This document shows, piece after piece, positions 37,494-46,100 of a DNA stretch of 64,000 nucleotides (the first letter of the stretch is position 1; every line of letters starts with the position of its first letter). The stretch covers positions 213,991-277,990 of the forward strand of contig JAIEMV010000001.1 of NCBI GenBank assembly GCA_019751875.1, written 5' to 3'. Both the position numbers and the translations under genes were made by a program. The notes beneath the pieces were generated by a model. That model was not told the origin of the DNA. It did not search any database and saw only the letters and a program-made list of their open reading frames with translations. The stretch comes from Hyphomicrobium sp. (GTDB lineage Bacteria > Pseudomonadota > Alphaproteobacteria > Rhizobiales > Hyphomicrobiaceae).

Positions 37494-37514
37494 GGTCGCT
37501 TCTTGAAAAGGACC
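37494..37514 (+). promoter_or_regulatory. ROSE-like RNA thermometer hairpin at the hsp20 ribosome site
   Basis: GGTCGCTT (37494-37501) pairs with AAGGACC (37508-37514) around the loop CTTGAA, leaving G37498 bulged. The sequence TCGCT matches the ROSE core U(U/C)GCU, which pairs with the Shine-Dalgarno AAGGA through a bulged G. ATG 37523 lies ten bases after AAGGA. ROSE elements are the usual thermometers of rhizobial small heat-shock genes. Confidence 0.78.
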
Positions 37515-37522
37515 AACGACGA

Positions 37523-37960
37523 ATGACCAGAATGACCCTGCTCTCGAACCCCTTGCTGTTGGGCTTTGAAGAGATCGAGCGGATGATCGAGCGTGCCGGC
37601 AAGAGTGCCGGTGGCGGTTACCCTCCCTACAACATCGAGCGCATCGCCGGTGACGGTAGCAAGCCTGAAGCCCTTCGCATTACTCTGGCTGTCGCAGGTT
37701 TCACGCGGGACGACCTGGACGTGAGCGTCGAGGACAAGCAGCTTATTGTGCGGGGTAAGGCCCAGGACGATAAAGAGCGTGATTTCCTCTACCGCGGAAT
37801 TGCAGCCCGTCAGTTCAGCAAGGCTTTTCTGCTTGCAGACGGCATAGAAGTGCGGGCAGCCGATCTGCAAAATGGCCTGCTGTTTATCGATCTCGTGCGG
37901 CACGAGCCTGAACGATTTGTGCGGAAGATCGAGATCGGGGCCGAGAAAAAGCCGCGATAG
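37523..37960 (+). CDS. Small heat-shock protein, Hsp20 family
   Basis: This 145-residue chaperone (MTRMTLLSNPLLLGFEEIERMIER) has the alpha-crystallin domain: PPYNIERIAGDGSKPEALRITLAVAGFTRDDL, then LIVRGKAQDD, FLYRGIAARQFSKAF, and GLLFIDLVRHEPE. It holds unfolding proteins in a refoldable state. I chose ATG 37523 because AAGGA precedes it within the thermometer; ATG 37532 is an alternative. Heat control at both transcription and translation is indicated. The DUF1150 gene follows 154 bases downstream. Confidence 0.95.
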   Translation: MTRMTLLSNPLLLGFEEIERMIERAGKSAGGGYPPYNIERIAGDGSKPEALRITLAVAGFTRDDLDVSVEDKQLIVRGKAQDDKERDFLYRGIAARQFSKAFLLADGIEVRAADLQNGLLFIDLVRHEPERFVRKIEIGAEKKPR

Positions 37961-38028
37961 ATGCTGTGCCGCTACAGCCAAGCCGTTTGAATCGTAGGAC
38001 GATCAAAGAACTGCGTGAACTTCGACGT

Positions 38029-38049
38029 CTTTTGGGGGTTTCCCAAAAG
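38029..38049. repeat. Inverted repeat between hsp20 and the DUF1150 gene
   Basis: CTTTTGGG (38029-38036) pairs with CCCAAAAG (38042-38049) over a 5-base loop, with flanking GACG/CGTC partly extending it. There is no T-tract on the plus strand, so it may mark processing or partial termination between the two genes. Confidence 0.4.
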
Positions 38050-38114
38050 AGCGTCATGGAAAACGCACCCTCACGTGACGTCCTACCAGCTCTCCTCGAG
38101 GAGGATTGTGCGTC

Positions 38115-38408
38115 ATGAATAATGCACCCGAAAAGAAGACGAAGTCGCGGCCGTCCGCGACAGCCGCGCCGCCTGTGATGAGCGAGATCGAACTCGCCCG
38201 GCTCGGTGGCGGTGAGGTGGCCTACATTAAAGTTCTCGATGTCGAGGAAGCCCGTCAGCTGTTCCCAGCGATCGAAGGGTTGCCGGCCGGGGTGCGATTG
38301 TTCGCTCTGCACGCGGCAGACGGAACGCCAATCGCGCTGACGGATTCGCGTCAGGCGGCGCTCAGCCATGCGATGGATGGTGAACTGGCGATTGCCAGCG
38401 TTCACTAA
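38115..38408 (+). CDS. DUF1150 family protein
   Basis: The 97-residue protein starts at ATG 38115 (MNNAPEKKTKSRPSA), with GAGGAGG eleven bases upstream; the GTG/TTG at 38106 is less likely. The core LARLGGGEVAYIKVLDVEEARQLFP and the ending ADGTPIALTDSRQAALSHA, with VH at the terminus, match DUF1150. This family is commonly encoded next to Hsp20 in alphaproteobacteria, as here. Function is unknown; a link with heat stress follows from position only. Confidence 0.9.
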   Translation: MNNAPEKKTKSRPSATAAPPVMSEIELARLGGGEVAYIKVLDVEEARQLFPAIEGLPAGVRLFALHAADGTPIALTDSRQAALSHAMDGELAIASVH

Positions 38409-38432
38409 TCGACAGATCAAGTTTGTTTGGGG

Positions 38433-38462
38433 AAGCCCTGGCCGGAAGGTCAGGGCTTTTTT
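38433..38462 (+). terminator. Intrinsic terminator of the hsp20-DUF1150 unit
   Basis: AAGCCCTG (38433-38440) and CAGGGCTT (38451-38458) form an 8-bp stem with a 10-base loop and are followed by a run of six Ts. It lies between convergent genes. Confidence 0.9.
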
Positions 38463-38481
38463 GCCAGGGCGCTCGGCTCGC

Positions 38482-39465
38482 TCAGCCACGATACGAGGCG
38501 TACTGACCCTTTGGCTTGAAGCGCTCGAGGTAGGAGGGGACGATCGACGCGACCGAGTGCGGATGCAGGATGCCCAGGCCTGCGAGCGTGCGGCCATCGT
38601 CGAGCGCGGTTTTGCTGACGACATTGTCTCGCTGGAGAAGTCGGATCTGATCGAGCGTGACGGGGCGGAGCGCATTGGGGAGAGGCGAGGTGGCGATGGC
38701 CTGGAGCTTTGCGGCCCAAAACGGCAGGCCGAGATAGAAACGATTGCGGCCGGCATATTCAAGAGTGCGATCGAGCAACTCGCGGAAGGACAGCACTTCC
38801 GGGCCACCCAATTCGTAGATCGTGCCGGGTTTGGCTTTTCCATCGACCACGGCTTTGACGGCGGCGGCAACGTCGCCGACGTAGACGGGCTGGAACTTTG
38901 TCTTGCCGCCGCCGATCAGCGGCAGGAACGGCGACATCCGCGCCATTGCGGCGAAGCGATTGAAGAACTCGTCCTCGGGGCCGAATACGATGGACGGGCG
39001 AAGGATGACGGCACCGGGGAACTCCTCGAGGACCGCGAGTTCGCCCTCGGCCTTGGAGCGAGCGTATTTGGAGTTCGACTGCGCGTCAGCACCGATCGCG
39101 GAGATGTGGACGAACGTGCGGGCGCCGGCCGCCTTGGCGGCTTTGGCGACGGTGCGAGCCCCCTCGTCGTGAATCGTGTCGAACGTCTGCTTGCCTGTGG
39201 AGGCGAGGACGCCGACCGAATTGATCACGACATCGGCGCCTTTGACGGCTTCTGCGACAGAGGCCGGATAGCGGAGATTGGCTTGGACCGCGTGGATTTG
39301 GCCGACGACGCCCATCGGCTGGAGGTATCCGGCGAGGTCAGGACGGCGGGTCGCGGAACGGACCCGCCAGCCATCCTGGGCGAGGGCGCGAACCGTATGG
39401 CGTCCGACAAAGCCGGAGCCGCCGAAGATGGTAACGAGACCAGTTGCGCTCGGTGCCTGAGCCAT
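38482..39465 (-). CDS. Complex I NDUFA9-like NAD(P)-binding protein
   Basis: The 327-residue protein is an atypical SDR with the cofactor motif TIFGGSGFVGRHTVRALAQ near the N-terminus, VINSVGVL, FVHISAIGAD, YARSKAEGE and ILRPSIVFGPEDEF. This combination marks the NDUFA9/39-kDa complex I subunit-like family of alphaproteobacteria. Whether it associates with complex I in this organism is not shown by the sequence. It is a single gene convergent with the DUF1150 unit and upstream of tRNA-Leu in opposite orientation. Confidence 0.9.
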   Translation of the reverse strand: MAQAPSATGLVTIFGGSGFVGRHTVRALAQDGWRVRSATRRPDLAGYLQPMGVVGQIHAVQANLRYPASVAEAVKGADVVINSVGVLASTGKQTFDTIHDEGARTVAKAAKAAGARTFVHISAIGADAQSNSKYARSKAEGELAVLEEFPGAVILRPSIVFGPEDEFFNRFAAMARMSPFLPLIGGGKTKFQPVYVGDVAAAVKAVVDGKAKPGTIYELGGPEVLSFRELLDRTLEYAGRNRFYLGLPFWAAKLQAIATSPLPNALRPVTLDQIRLLQRDNVVSKTALDDGRTLAGLGILHPHSVASIVPSYLERFKPKGQYASYRG

Positions 39466-39597
39466 GGCGTTAAGTGCCCTTATGGTGTGTCACCGGCGCT
39501 GACCTCGATCGGTGCGGCGGCGTCGTTGTTTAGTCGGCGCAGGCGCAATTGACAACGTGTCCAGGTGCCACTAAACGCCATGCTCCTGCCGAACGTT

Positions 39598-39682
<85 letters not shown>

Positions 39683-39786
39683 CTTTCGTTTGCACCCTTT
39701 CTATACGGTGCGCCGCGGCATCAGATCGGTGACCGCTGCGGAGCCGGTGCCGGCGGAGGCAACCCGCCCGCAACATGAGGCCTCCG

Positions 39787-40407
39787 ATGAGCGCTCCCGT
39801 CATCAAGCTGCACAAAGGTGATCTGGCTGCGAACGTCGGTTTCGGCCCGGCGGTGGCTGTCGATACCGAGACGATGGGGCTCAACCCGCACCGGGATCGG
39901 TTGTGCGTCGTGCAGCTGTCGGCGGGCGACGGGACGGCCCATATCGTTCAGATCCTAAAGGGGGGGCCGGAGCCGGTGCGATTGAAGGCGCTGCTGGCCG
40001 ATGAGAGCGTCTTGAAGATCTTCCACTATGCACGGTTCGACATTGCGGCGCTGTACAACGCGCTGGGCGTGATGACGGCGCCCGTCTATTGCACGAAGAT
40101 CGCGTCGAAACTGGCGCGGACCTATACGGATCGGCACGGGCTGAAGGAATTGGCGCACGAGATCCTGGGGGTGGAGCTGTCAAAGCACCAGCAGAGTTCG
40201 GATTGGGGGGCCGCGGAACTGACCCAGCAGCAGTTGGCGTACGCGGCGCATGACGTGCTGCATCTGCATGCCATCAAGGATCGGCTGGATGCGATGCTGG
40301 CGCGTGAGGGGCGGACGGAGTTCGCGCAGGCGGCATTCAAGTTCCTGCCGGTACGGGCGCGGCTCGATCTCACAGGATTTCCCGAGGACGACATCTTCGC
40401 ACATTAG
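39787..40407 (+). CDS. nrnC: NrnC-type nanoRNase (DEDDy 3'-5' exoribonuclease)
   Basis: NrnC degrades very short RNAs (2-5 nt) and pGpG in alphaproteobacteria lacking Orn. The 206-residue protein has the RNase D exonuclease domain only, without HRDC. The acidic residues are D26 and E28 (VDTETMGL), a third Asp in FHYARFDIAAL, and the Tyr/Asp motif YAAHDVLHLHAIKD. The segment CTKIASKLARTYTDRHGLKEL and the ending FPEDDIFAH closely match the Bartonella NrnC I recall. ATG 39787 has GAGG upstream; ATG 39775 is an alternative. Confidence 0.9.
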   Translation: MSAPVIKLHKGDLAANVGFGPAVAVDTETMGLNPHRDRLCVVQLSAGDGTAHIVQILKGGPEPVRLKALLADESVLKIFHYARFDIAALYNALGVMTAPVYCTKIASKLARTYTDRHGLKELAHEILGVELSKHQQSSDWGAAELTQQQLAYAAHDVLHLHAIKDRLDAMLAREGRTEFAQAAFKFLPVRARLDLTGFPEDDIFAH

Positions 40408-40581
40408 GTGTTGCCGTGGCGTCCCCAATGCCCCGATGTGTCTGTCTTGGTTCAATTTTCAGGGCGTGGCGAACGGTTTGCCGCGGGTGTCTGGCTTGAG
40501 CCTAGTCCCAATCTCACCCAAATTGGCGGCGAGGGTGCATCGTAGCGCTCTCCCACCCCAGTTGCGGACCGTTCCATTTCC

Positions 40582-42567
40582 ATGGTGATGACCTTCGAGG
40601 CCGATCGCACGCAGGGCTCGCCGATGAGCGGCGGCCGCGCGAGCGGCTCGGGAATCGTGCTGGCCACAGATCGCAGCGACGGATTCCGCAAGGCACGGCG
40701 CCACACCAAGGTGGTGAAGGTTCTGCGGCTGGCGTTGCCGATCGTGGGCGCGGTGATGTGCGTGATTTATGTCGGCGCGCTCGTCGGATCAGGCGGTTTC
40801 ATGAATAGGATCCCGGATGTGGCGATCCCGCGGATCACGCCGCAGGATCTGTCCATGCAGAACCCCAAGTATGATGGCGTGACGGAGGATGGCGGGACCT
40901 ACCGTGTGGCGGCGGCGCGCGCGCGGCAGAACTTCGACCGCACCGATCTCATCGAACTCGAAAGCATCACGGGCGATCTTGTTGCTAAGGATAAAACTAC
41001 AACAAAACTGACGGCCGTGGCCGGTGTTTTCAATCACAAGGAAAACGTGCTCGACTTGAAGGAGAAGATCGAGATCCGGTCGGACAACGGGTTTTCGGCG
41101 GATCTAACAAGCGCAGTCGTGCGCACGCGGGAAGGACGTATCAATAGCGATGATCCCGTTCGTGTCGGCTTTCCTGCCGGATCGGTGACGGCAAAACGGC
41201 TCGAGATCCGGCAGAAGCTTCGCGAAGTGACGTTCGTCGAGGAGGTCGTCGCGCGGCTCGTGCCGTCAACGAAAGCGCCCGCAAATCCAAGCGAAGCAAA
41301 GCCGAAGGGTACCGCGGCGCTGCTCGGCAGTTCGGATGGTCCGGTCGAAATTACATCGGCACGTCTCGATATCCAGGATCTCGACAAACGCGCGATTTTT
41401 ACCGGGAATGTGCGCGCAGCCCAGGCTGGCGCGACGCTGGAAACGCCTGAGATCACGGCATTCTACGAAGGTGGATCGGGCATGCCGGGCGCTCAATCCG
41501 CCTCGGGTGATTCTGGCGGAAAGCTGACGCGGATCGTCGCCAAGGGGCCGTTCGTGATGACGCGGGACAATGGCGATCGCGTCACCGGAGACGGAGCTCT
41601 TTTCGATGCGCAGGCCGAGACGGGTCTGCTCGAGGGCAGCATCGTCATGACGTCGGGCCCCGATCGCCGTGTAACGGCGGAGCGCGTTGAACTCGATCAG
41701 GCAAAGGATAGCGCGGTACTGACCGGCGAGGTCGTCGTGGTCAACGGAGAGACGGTTTTGAGGGGCCGCCGACTCTCCATTGATCGCCCGGCCGGGCGAT
41801 CGTCTCTTACCGCACCGCCGATGGCAGGGAGTGGACCGGGACGGATCACCGCGCGATTCGTCCAAAAGGATACGGGAACGAAAAAGCCGGCTGACACAGA
41901 GACCAAGGGCGCCGCGGGACTTGCCCAGTTCAAGACATCACCGGGAGCGCCGCTCGATGTGGAGGCGGACTCGCTCGATGTGGATGATACGGCGCGATTG
42001 GCGATCTTTCGCGGCGATGTTGTCACCAAGCAAGGTGAGGTGACGATGCGGTCACCGCAAATCCGGGCCAGCTATACGGGATCGGCGCGTTTAGCGGATA
42101 TGAATGCCGGCGCTGACGAGCCGTCGGGCAGCGGCGGCAGCAGTCAACTCGAGCGCATCGAGGCCGACGGCGGGGTGGTCGTGACCACGGCCGACGGGCG
42201 AAAGGTCACCGGCACCACGGCACGTTATGAGGCGAAGACAAACAGCGTCGCGGTGACGGGTGACGTCGAGCTCTCGCAACAAGGGACTGTTGTGCGTGGC
42301 AACCGTCTCGTGATCGACATGGCATCAGGCAAGGCGACAATCGATACGTCCGCCGTCAAGGCTTTGGCCAAGCCGTCCGACGGTTGGTCAAGCGAAGTCC
42401 AAGGCCGCTCGACCGGTGGCCGGCCGAGCGCTATCTTTTTTCCCGACGAGTTACGCAAGGCTCAGGGCTCAAGCCAGAAGTCATCGAAAGCCGCACCGAG
42501 GGTGCAGCCCGGCACTGAGGCTTCGGGCTGGAGTTCCGAGACGTTGCCAGCAGCCCCACGGCCGTGA
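40582..42567 (+). CDS. LptC-LptA-LptA fusion, periplasmic LPS transport bridge
   Basis: The 661-residue protein joins parts that are usually separate genes. Residues 36-230 are LptC-like: a membrane helix (about 46-70), then PDVAIPRITPQDLSMQNPKYDGV and NHKENVLDL. Residues about 254-404 and 456-592 are two LptA/OstA domains, each with a 'convert lipid-facing strands' pattern (ITSARLDIQDLDKRAIFTG...; LDVEADSLDVDDTARLAIFRG...; ARYEAKTNSVAVTGDVEL). Ala/Pro/Lys-rich linkers separate them, and the C-terminus is Pro/Ser-rich. It would carry LPS from the LptB2FG complex across the periplasm. lptB follows 33 bases later. The start could also be ATG 40624. Confidence 0.88.
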   Translation: MVMTFEADRTQGSPMSGGRASGSGIVLATDRSDGFRKARRHTKVVKVLRLALPIVGAVMCVIYVGALVGSGGFMNRIPDVAIPRITPQDLSMQNPKYDGVTEDGGTYRVAAARARQNFDRTDLIELESITGDLVAKDKTTTKLTAVAGVFNHKENVLDLKEKIEIRSDNGFSADLTSAVVRTREGRINSDDPVRVGFPAGSVTAKRLEIRQKLREVTFVEEVVARLVPSTKAPANPSEAKPKGTAALLGSSDGPVEITSARLDIQDLDKRAIFTGNVRAAQAGATLETPEITAFYEGGSGMPGAQSASGDSGGKLTRIVAKGPFVMTRDNGDRVTGDGALFDAQAETGLLEGSIVMTSGPDRRVTAERVELDQAKDSAVLTGEVVVVNGETVLRGRRLSIDRPAGRSSLTAPPMAGSGPGRITARFVQKDTGTKKPADTETKGAAGLAQFKTSPGAPLDVEADSLDVDDTARLAIFRGDVVTKQGEVTMRSPQIRASYTGSARLADMNAGADEPSGSGGSSQLERIEADGGVVVTTADGRKVTGTTARYEAKTNSVAVTGDVELSQQGTVVRGNRLVIDMASGKATIDTSAVKALAKPSDGWSSEVQGRSTGGRPSAIFFPDELRKAQGSSQKSSKAAPRVQPGTEASGWSSETLPAAPRP

Positions 42568-42600
42568 GCGCAGGCAAAGACCACCAACAGGATTCTTTTC

Positions 42601-43482
42601 GTGAAGATCACGTCGCTCACAGGATTGTTCAAAGCGCAGGTGCGGGGGCGGCGTGCGACGGACGGCATCCAGAATGGATTTTCAGACGCACACGCCGAAA
42701 CGTATGGCCGGCATGACCCTGATGCAGAAGCTGTCGATCCGTCGATTGGGGGCGAAGGCTGGCTGACGGTCGTCGAGGTCAAGAAAGCCTATCGGAAGCG
42801 GCAAGTTGTGAAGGGCGTGAGCCTCGCCGTCGGGCGTGGGGAATCCGTAGGGCTGCTCGGACCGAACGGTGCGGGCAAGACGACGGTTTTCTATATGATC
42901 ACTGGGCTTGTTCCCGCGGATGACGGACGGATCACAATCGACGGCCGGGACGTGACACGGCTACCCATGTACCGCCGGGCGCGCCTTGGCATCGGCTATC
43001 TGCCGCAGGAAGCCTCCATCTTTCGCGGGCTCTCGGTCGAAGACAACATCATGGCGGTTCTCGAACTCGTCGAGCCCGACAAGCGCCGCCGAAAAGAACA
43101 GCTCGATAGCCTCCTGGAAGAGTTCCGCATCACGCGGCTTCGTAAGTCGCCCTCGATTGCACTGTCCGGCGGTGAGCGGCGGCGATGCGAGATTGCTCGC
43201 GCCCTGGCGTCACGGCCCTCGTTCATCCTTCTGGATGAGCCGTTTGCGGGTATCGATCCCATTGCCGTGGGCGATATTCAGGAGCTCGTTCGGCACTTGA
43301 CGGACCGTGGCATCGGGGTCCTGATCACGGATCATAATGTGCGCGAGACACTGAGCCTTATCGACAGAGCCTACATCATCTACGATGGTCAAGTTCTGAC
43401 ACACGGTAAGCCTTCGGAAATCATAGAGAACGAGGACGTCCGGAAAGTGTATCTGGGAGATATGTTCGTTAACGGGCGTTGA
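42601..43482 (+). CDS. lptB: LPS export ABC transporter ATP-binding protein
   Basis: LptB powers LPS extraction from the inner membrane. The 293-residue protein (GTG start) has a 54-residue N-terminal extension before the usual LptB start (TVVEVKKAYRKRQVV). ATPase motifs are intact: Walker A GPNGAGKTT (residues 87-95), Q-loop GYLPQEASIFRGL, signature LSGGERRR, Walker B ILLDEPFAGID, and H-loop ITDHNV. It is part of the LptCA-LptB-RpoN block. Confidence 0.96.
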   Translation: MKITSLTGLFKAQVRGRRATDGIQNGFSDAHAETYGRHDPDAEAVDPSIGGEGWLTVVEVKKAYRKRQVVKGVSLAVGRGESVGLLGPNGAGKTTVFYMITGLVPADDGRITIDGRDVTRLPMYRRARLGIGYLPQEASIFRGLSVEDNIMAVLELVEPDKRRRKEQLDSLLEEFRITRLRKSPSIALSGGERRRCEIARALASRPSFILLDEPFAGIDPIAVGDIQELVRHLTDRGIGVLITDHNVRETLSLIDRAYIIYDGQVLTHGKPSEIIENEDVRKVYLGDMFVNGR

Positions 43483-43527
43483 TTATAGATCGCGACGCGC
43501 GTTTCGTAGTGGTGCCTCGAAGAAGTC

Positions 43528-45078
43528 ATGGCGATCTCGACAAAATTAGAGATGCGGCAAGGCCAGCAGCTGGTGATGACACCCCAGTTGCAGCAAGCCA
43601 TCCGGCTGCTTCAATACTCGAATCTGGAACTTAGCCAGTACATCGAAGGCGAACTGGAACGCAATCCGCTGCTTGAAATCGAAGATGCGGCCACTGATGC
43701 CCCGGCCGGTCCGGAACATGACGGGCGCGAGAGCGCTGGCGACGTGGTCGATGCCGCCGCTCACAGCGACAGCGGTGAGAGCGACGACTGGCTCGACCTT
43801 GAGAAGCCGAGCGCAGCGGATGCCACCGACAGTTTCGATACCGAGTTCGAAAATGTCTATCCGGACGCGGCGCCGTCCGACGGGCCCGATCCCAACGGCT
43901 CACAATGGTCGCAGGTCAAGCAGCGGGGCTCATCGTTCGAGGGCGACGATAGCAATCTTGAAGCCTATGCAACGGCCGACATCTCGCTGCGGGAGTACCT
44001 CGTCGAGCAGGCGGCGCTGGCTATCCGCGATCCCGCCGAGCGGTTGGTGGCGCAGTATCTGATCGATACCGTCGACGAGGCCGGCTATCTGCATGCCGAT
44101 CTTCGAGACATCGCTGGGAAGCTTGCCGCGCCTGAAGGCATGGTCGAGCGGGTGCTGGGCGTTTTGCAGAGCTTCGAGCCTGTCGGCGTGTGTGCGCGTT
44201 CGCTCGCAGAGTGTCTGGCACTGCAGCTGAAAGAGCAGAACCGGTACGACCCCCAAATCGCAGCGCTCCTTGATAATCTCACACTGCTTGCAACGCACAA
44301 CTTCGCGGCGCTGCGGCGCGCCGTCGGCGTCGATGCCGACGAACTGGCCGAGATGATCGGCGAAATCAAAACGCTCAACCCAAAACCGGGACTGAAGTTT
44401 GGATCCGTGCAGATGCAGCCGGTGGTGCCCGACATACTCGTTCGGGCGGGGAATGACGGTAGTTGGCTGATCGAGCTCAATTCCGACACGCTGCCGCGCG
44501 TGCTCGTCAACCGCGTTTATTATGCCAAGGTCTCAAAGACGGCTCGCACCGAGAAGGACAAGGGGTACCTTCTGGAGTGTCTGCAGACGGCGAACTGGCT
44601 CGTGAAGAGCCTCGATCAACGCGCGCGCACTATTCTAAGGGTGGCCGAAGAGATCGTGCGCCAACAGGACGCGTTCTTCACCCATGGCGTGCAGTACCTG
44701 CGGCCGATGAACTTGAAGACCGTGGCCGATGCGATCTCGATGCACGAATCGACCGTGTCGCGTGTCACCTCGAACAAGTACATAGCGACGCCACGGGGAA
44801 TCCTGGAGCTGAAGTACTTCTTCACGTCCTCCATCGCATCCGCGGATGGGGAGGGCGAGGCGCATTCGTCGGAGGCCGTCCGGCACCGGATCAAGCAGTT
44901 GATCGACGGGGAAGTGCCGAACTTGATCCTGTCCGACGACATGATCGTCGAGAGGTTGAAGAGTGATGGTGTCGATATCGCCCGGCGGACGGTCGCCAAG
45001 TACCGGGAGGCGATGCGCATCCCGTCGTCCGTGCAGCGGCGCCGCGACAAGCGGATGGAGCGCGCTGCTCGCGCCTGA
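43528..45078 (+). CDS. rpoN: RNA polymerase sigma-54 factor
   Basis: Sigma-54 directs transcription of nitrogen, motility and other genes that need an enhancer-binding activator. The 516-residue protein has the Gln-rich region I (QLVMTPQLQQAIRLLQYSNLEL), an acidic region II (residues about 55-135), the core-binding region III (VGVCARSLAECLALQ, LKTLNPKPG) and the RpoN box ARRTVAKYRE at residues 485-494. It is preceded by lptB and followed by ptsN after a 542-base gap. Confidence 0.98.
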   Translation: MAISTKLEMRQGQQLVMTPQLQQAIRLLQYSNLELSQYIEGELERNPLLEIEDAATDAPAGPEHDGRESAGDVVDAAAHSDSGESDDWLDLEKPSAADATDSFDTEFENVYPDAAPSDGPDPNGSQWSQVKQRGSSFEGDDSNLEAYATADISLREYLVEQAALAIRDPAERLVAQYLIDTVDEAGYLHADLRDIAGKLAAPEGMVERVLGVLQSFEPVGVCARSLAECLALQLKEQNRYDPQIAALLDNLTLLATHNFAALRRAVGVDADELAEMIGEIKTLNPKPGLKFGSVQMQPVVPDILVRAGNDGSWLIELNSDTLPRVLVNRVYYAKVSKTARTEKDKGYLLECLQTANWLVKSLDQRARTILRVAEEIVRQQDAFFTHGVQYLRPMNLKTVADAISMHESTVSRVTSNKYIATPRGILELKYFFTSSIASADGEGEAHSSEAVRHRIKQLIDGEVPNLILSDDMIVERLKSDGVDIARRTVAKYREAMRIPSSVQRRRDKRMERAARA

Positions 45079-45620
45079 GGGCCCACGGATGGCGGATCAC
45101 CTCGGCAGGGGGTGATCCTTGTGCGGTGCACAAGGTTGTACACTCGACAAAGGTTTGACAGATGGCGCGACACAGACTAGCGTTCGGGGATGTTGGGTGT
45201 CGCGACGGGCGTGCGCGTAACCTATTATAATTGCTACTTTTCGTGCGACTTCGTGGGGGAGCGAAGTTGGCCAGCGGGTGGGTGGCGTAGAGACAACTTA
45301 AACCTTGATGTGGTAGCGGCGGGTCCTTAAGGGATCGTGCTGGTCAGCGTATTTACGCAGCTGCGTGCAAACGCTGACGGCTCGACGCAGGGAACTGGTA
45401 TGATCAAGCAGCCGTTGGTATCGGACCATGCCCGTATGGCAGAGTTCGAAGGCAAATGCGGGTGCGAGGCGAGCATGAGTCCGGCGGTGGTATCGCCGGG
45501 CAAAAAACTTGGCGCGCGGGATATGGGCATCCCCGGGCAGGTCAGCATCAAACGAGGCTTCGGGGAGGATCGGCGCGCGTCACAACAGCAGCGGCCGCAC
45601 CCCATTGAAAGAACCCAAAC
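45079..45620. other. Gap between rpoN and ptsN, position normally holding hpf
   Basis: In most proteobacteria a hibernation factor gene (hpf/raiA) lies here; I find no frame resembling it. A perfect hairpin CCTTGTGC/GCACAAGG (45117-45124 with 45128-45135) lies shortly after rpoN. A TATAAT hexamer is at 45226-45231 without a convincing -35. Open frames such as 45337-45630 read as non-family sequence. Confidence 0.55.
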
Positions 45621-46085
45621 ATGGATTTGACAGACATTCTGTCCGCCGATGCGATCATTCCTTCGCTTGACGTGACCTGCAAGAAGCAGGCGCTCAATGA
45701 GCTTTCCATGAAGGCCGCACTCATCACAGGGCTCGAACAGCGCGATATCTTCGATGCGCTGCTGCAACGCGAGCGCCTAGGGTCGACGGGTCTGGGTCGC
45801 GGGATCGCCATTCCCCACGTCAAGTTCAAGGCGCTGACGCGGATCGTGTGCATCTTTGCGCGGCTTTCGAGGCCCATTCCGTTCGACAGCCAGGACGATC
45901 AGGACGTGGACCTGATCTTTCTTTTGCTCGCGCCAGAACACGCGAGTGGCGATCATCTGAAAGCGCTGGCGCGGATTTCGCGTTTAGTGCGGGAGCCTGC
46001 AACGCTGGAACAGCTCCGCAGCGCGCCGGATGGTGACATGCTATGGCGGCTACTTTCGGGCACTGTGGCTTCGCATGCGGCCTGA
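45621..46085 (+). CDS. ptsN: Nitrogen-PTS EIIA protein
   Basis: PtsN (EIIA-Ntr) is the terminal phosphoacceptor of the nitrogen phosphotransferase system and regulates potassium uptake and metabolism rather than sugar transport. The 154-residue protein shows the phosphorylation site GIAIPHVKF (H66) and FFLLLAPE-like core (VDLIFLLLAPEHASGDHLKALARIS). It lies downstream of rpoN as in most proteobacteria. Confidence 0.95.
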   Translation: MDLTDILSADAIIPSLDVTCKKQALNELSMKAALITGLEQRDIFDALLQRERLGSTGLGRGIAIPHVKFKALTRIVCIFARLSRPIPFDSQDDQDVDLIFLLLAPEHASGDHLKALARISRLVREPATLEQLRSAPDGDMLWRLLSGTVASHAA

Positions 46086-46100
46086 GCCAGGCGCCGAGGC

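Noticed and set aside
37334-37981. Upstream extension of the exported Cys protein antisense to hsp20
   Set aside because: It runs through hsp20 and its promoter; the signal peptide marks ATG 37333.
38368-39552. Plus-strand frame of 394 codons over the NDUFA9-like gene
   Set aside because: Shadow frame; the minus-strand gene has clear Rossmann motifs.
45337-45630. Frame in the rpoN-ptsN gap as a possible hpf
   Set aside because: It has none of the hibernation-factor sequence features and poor codon pattern.
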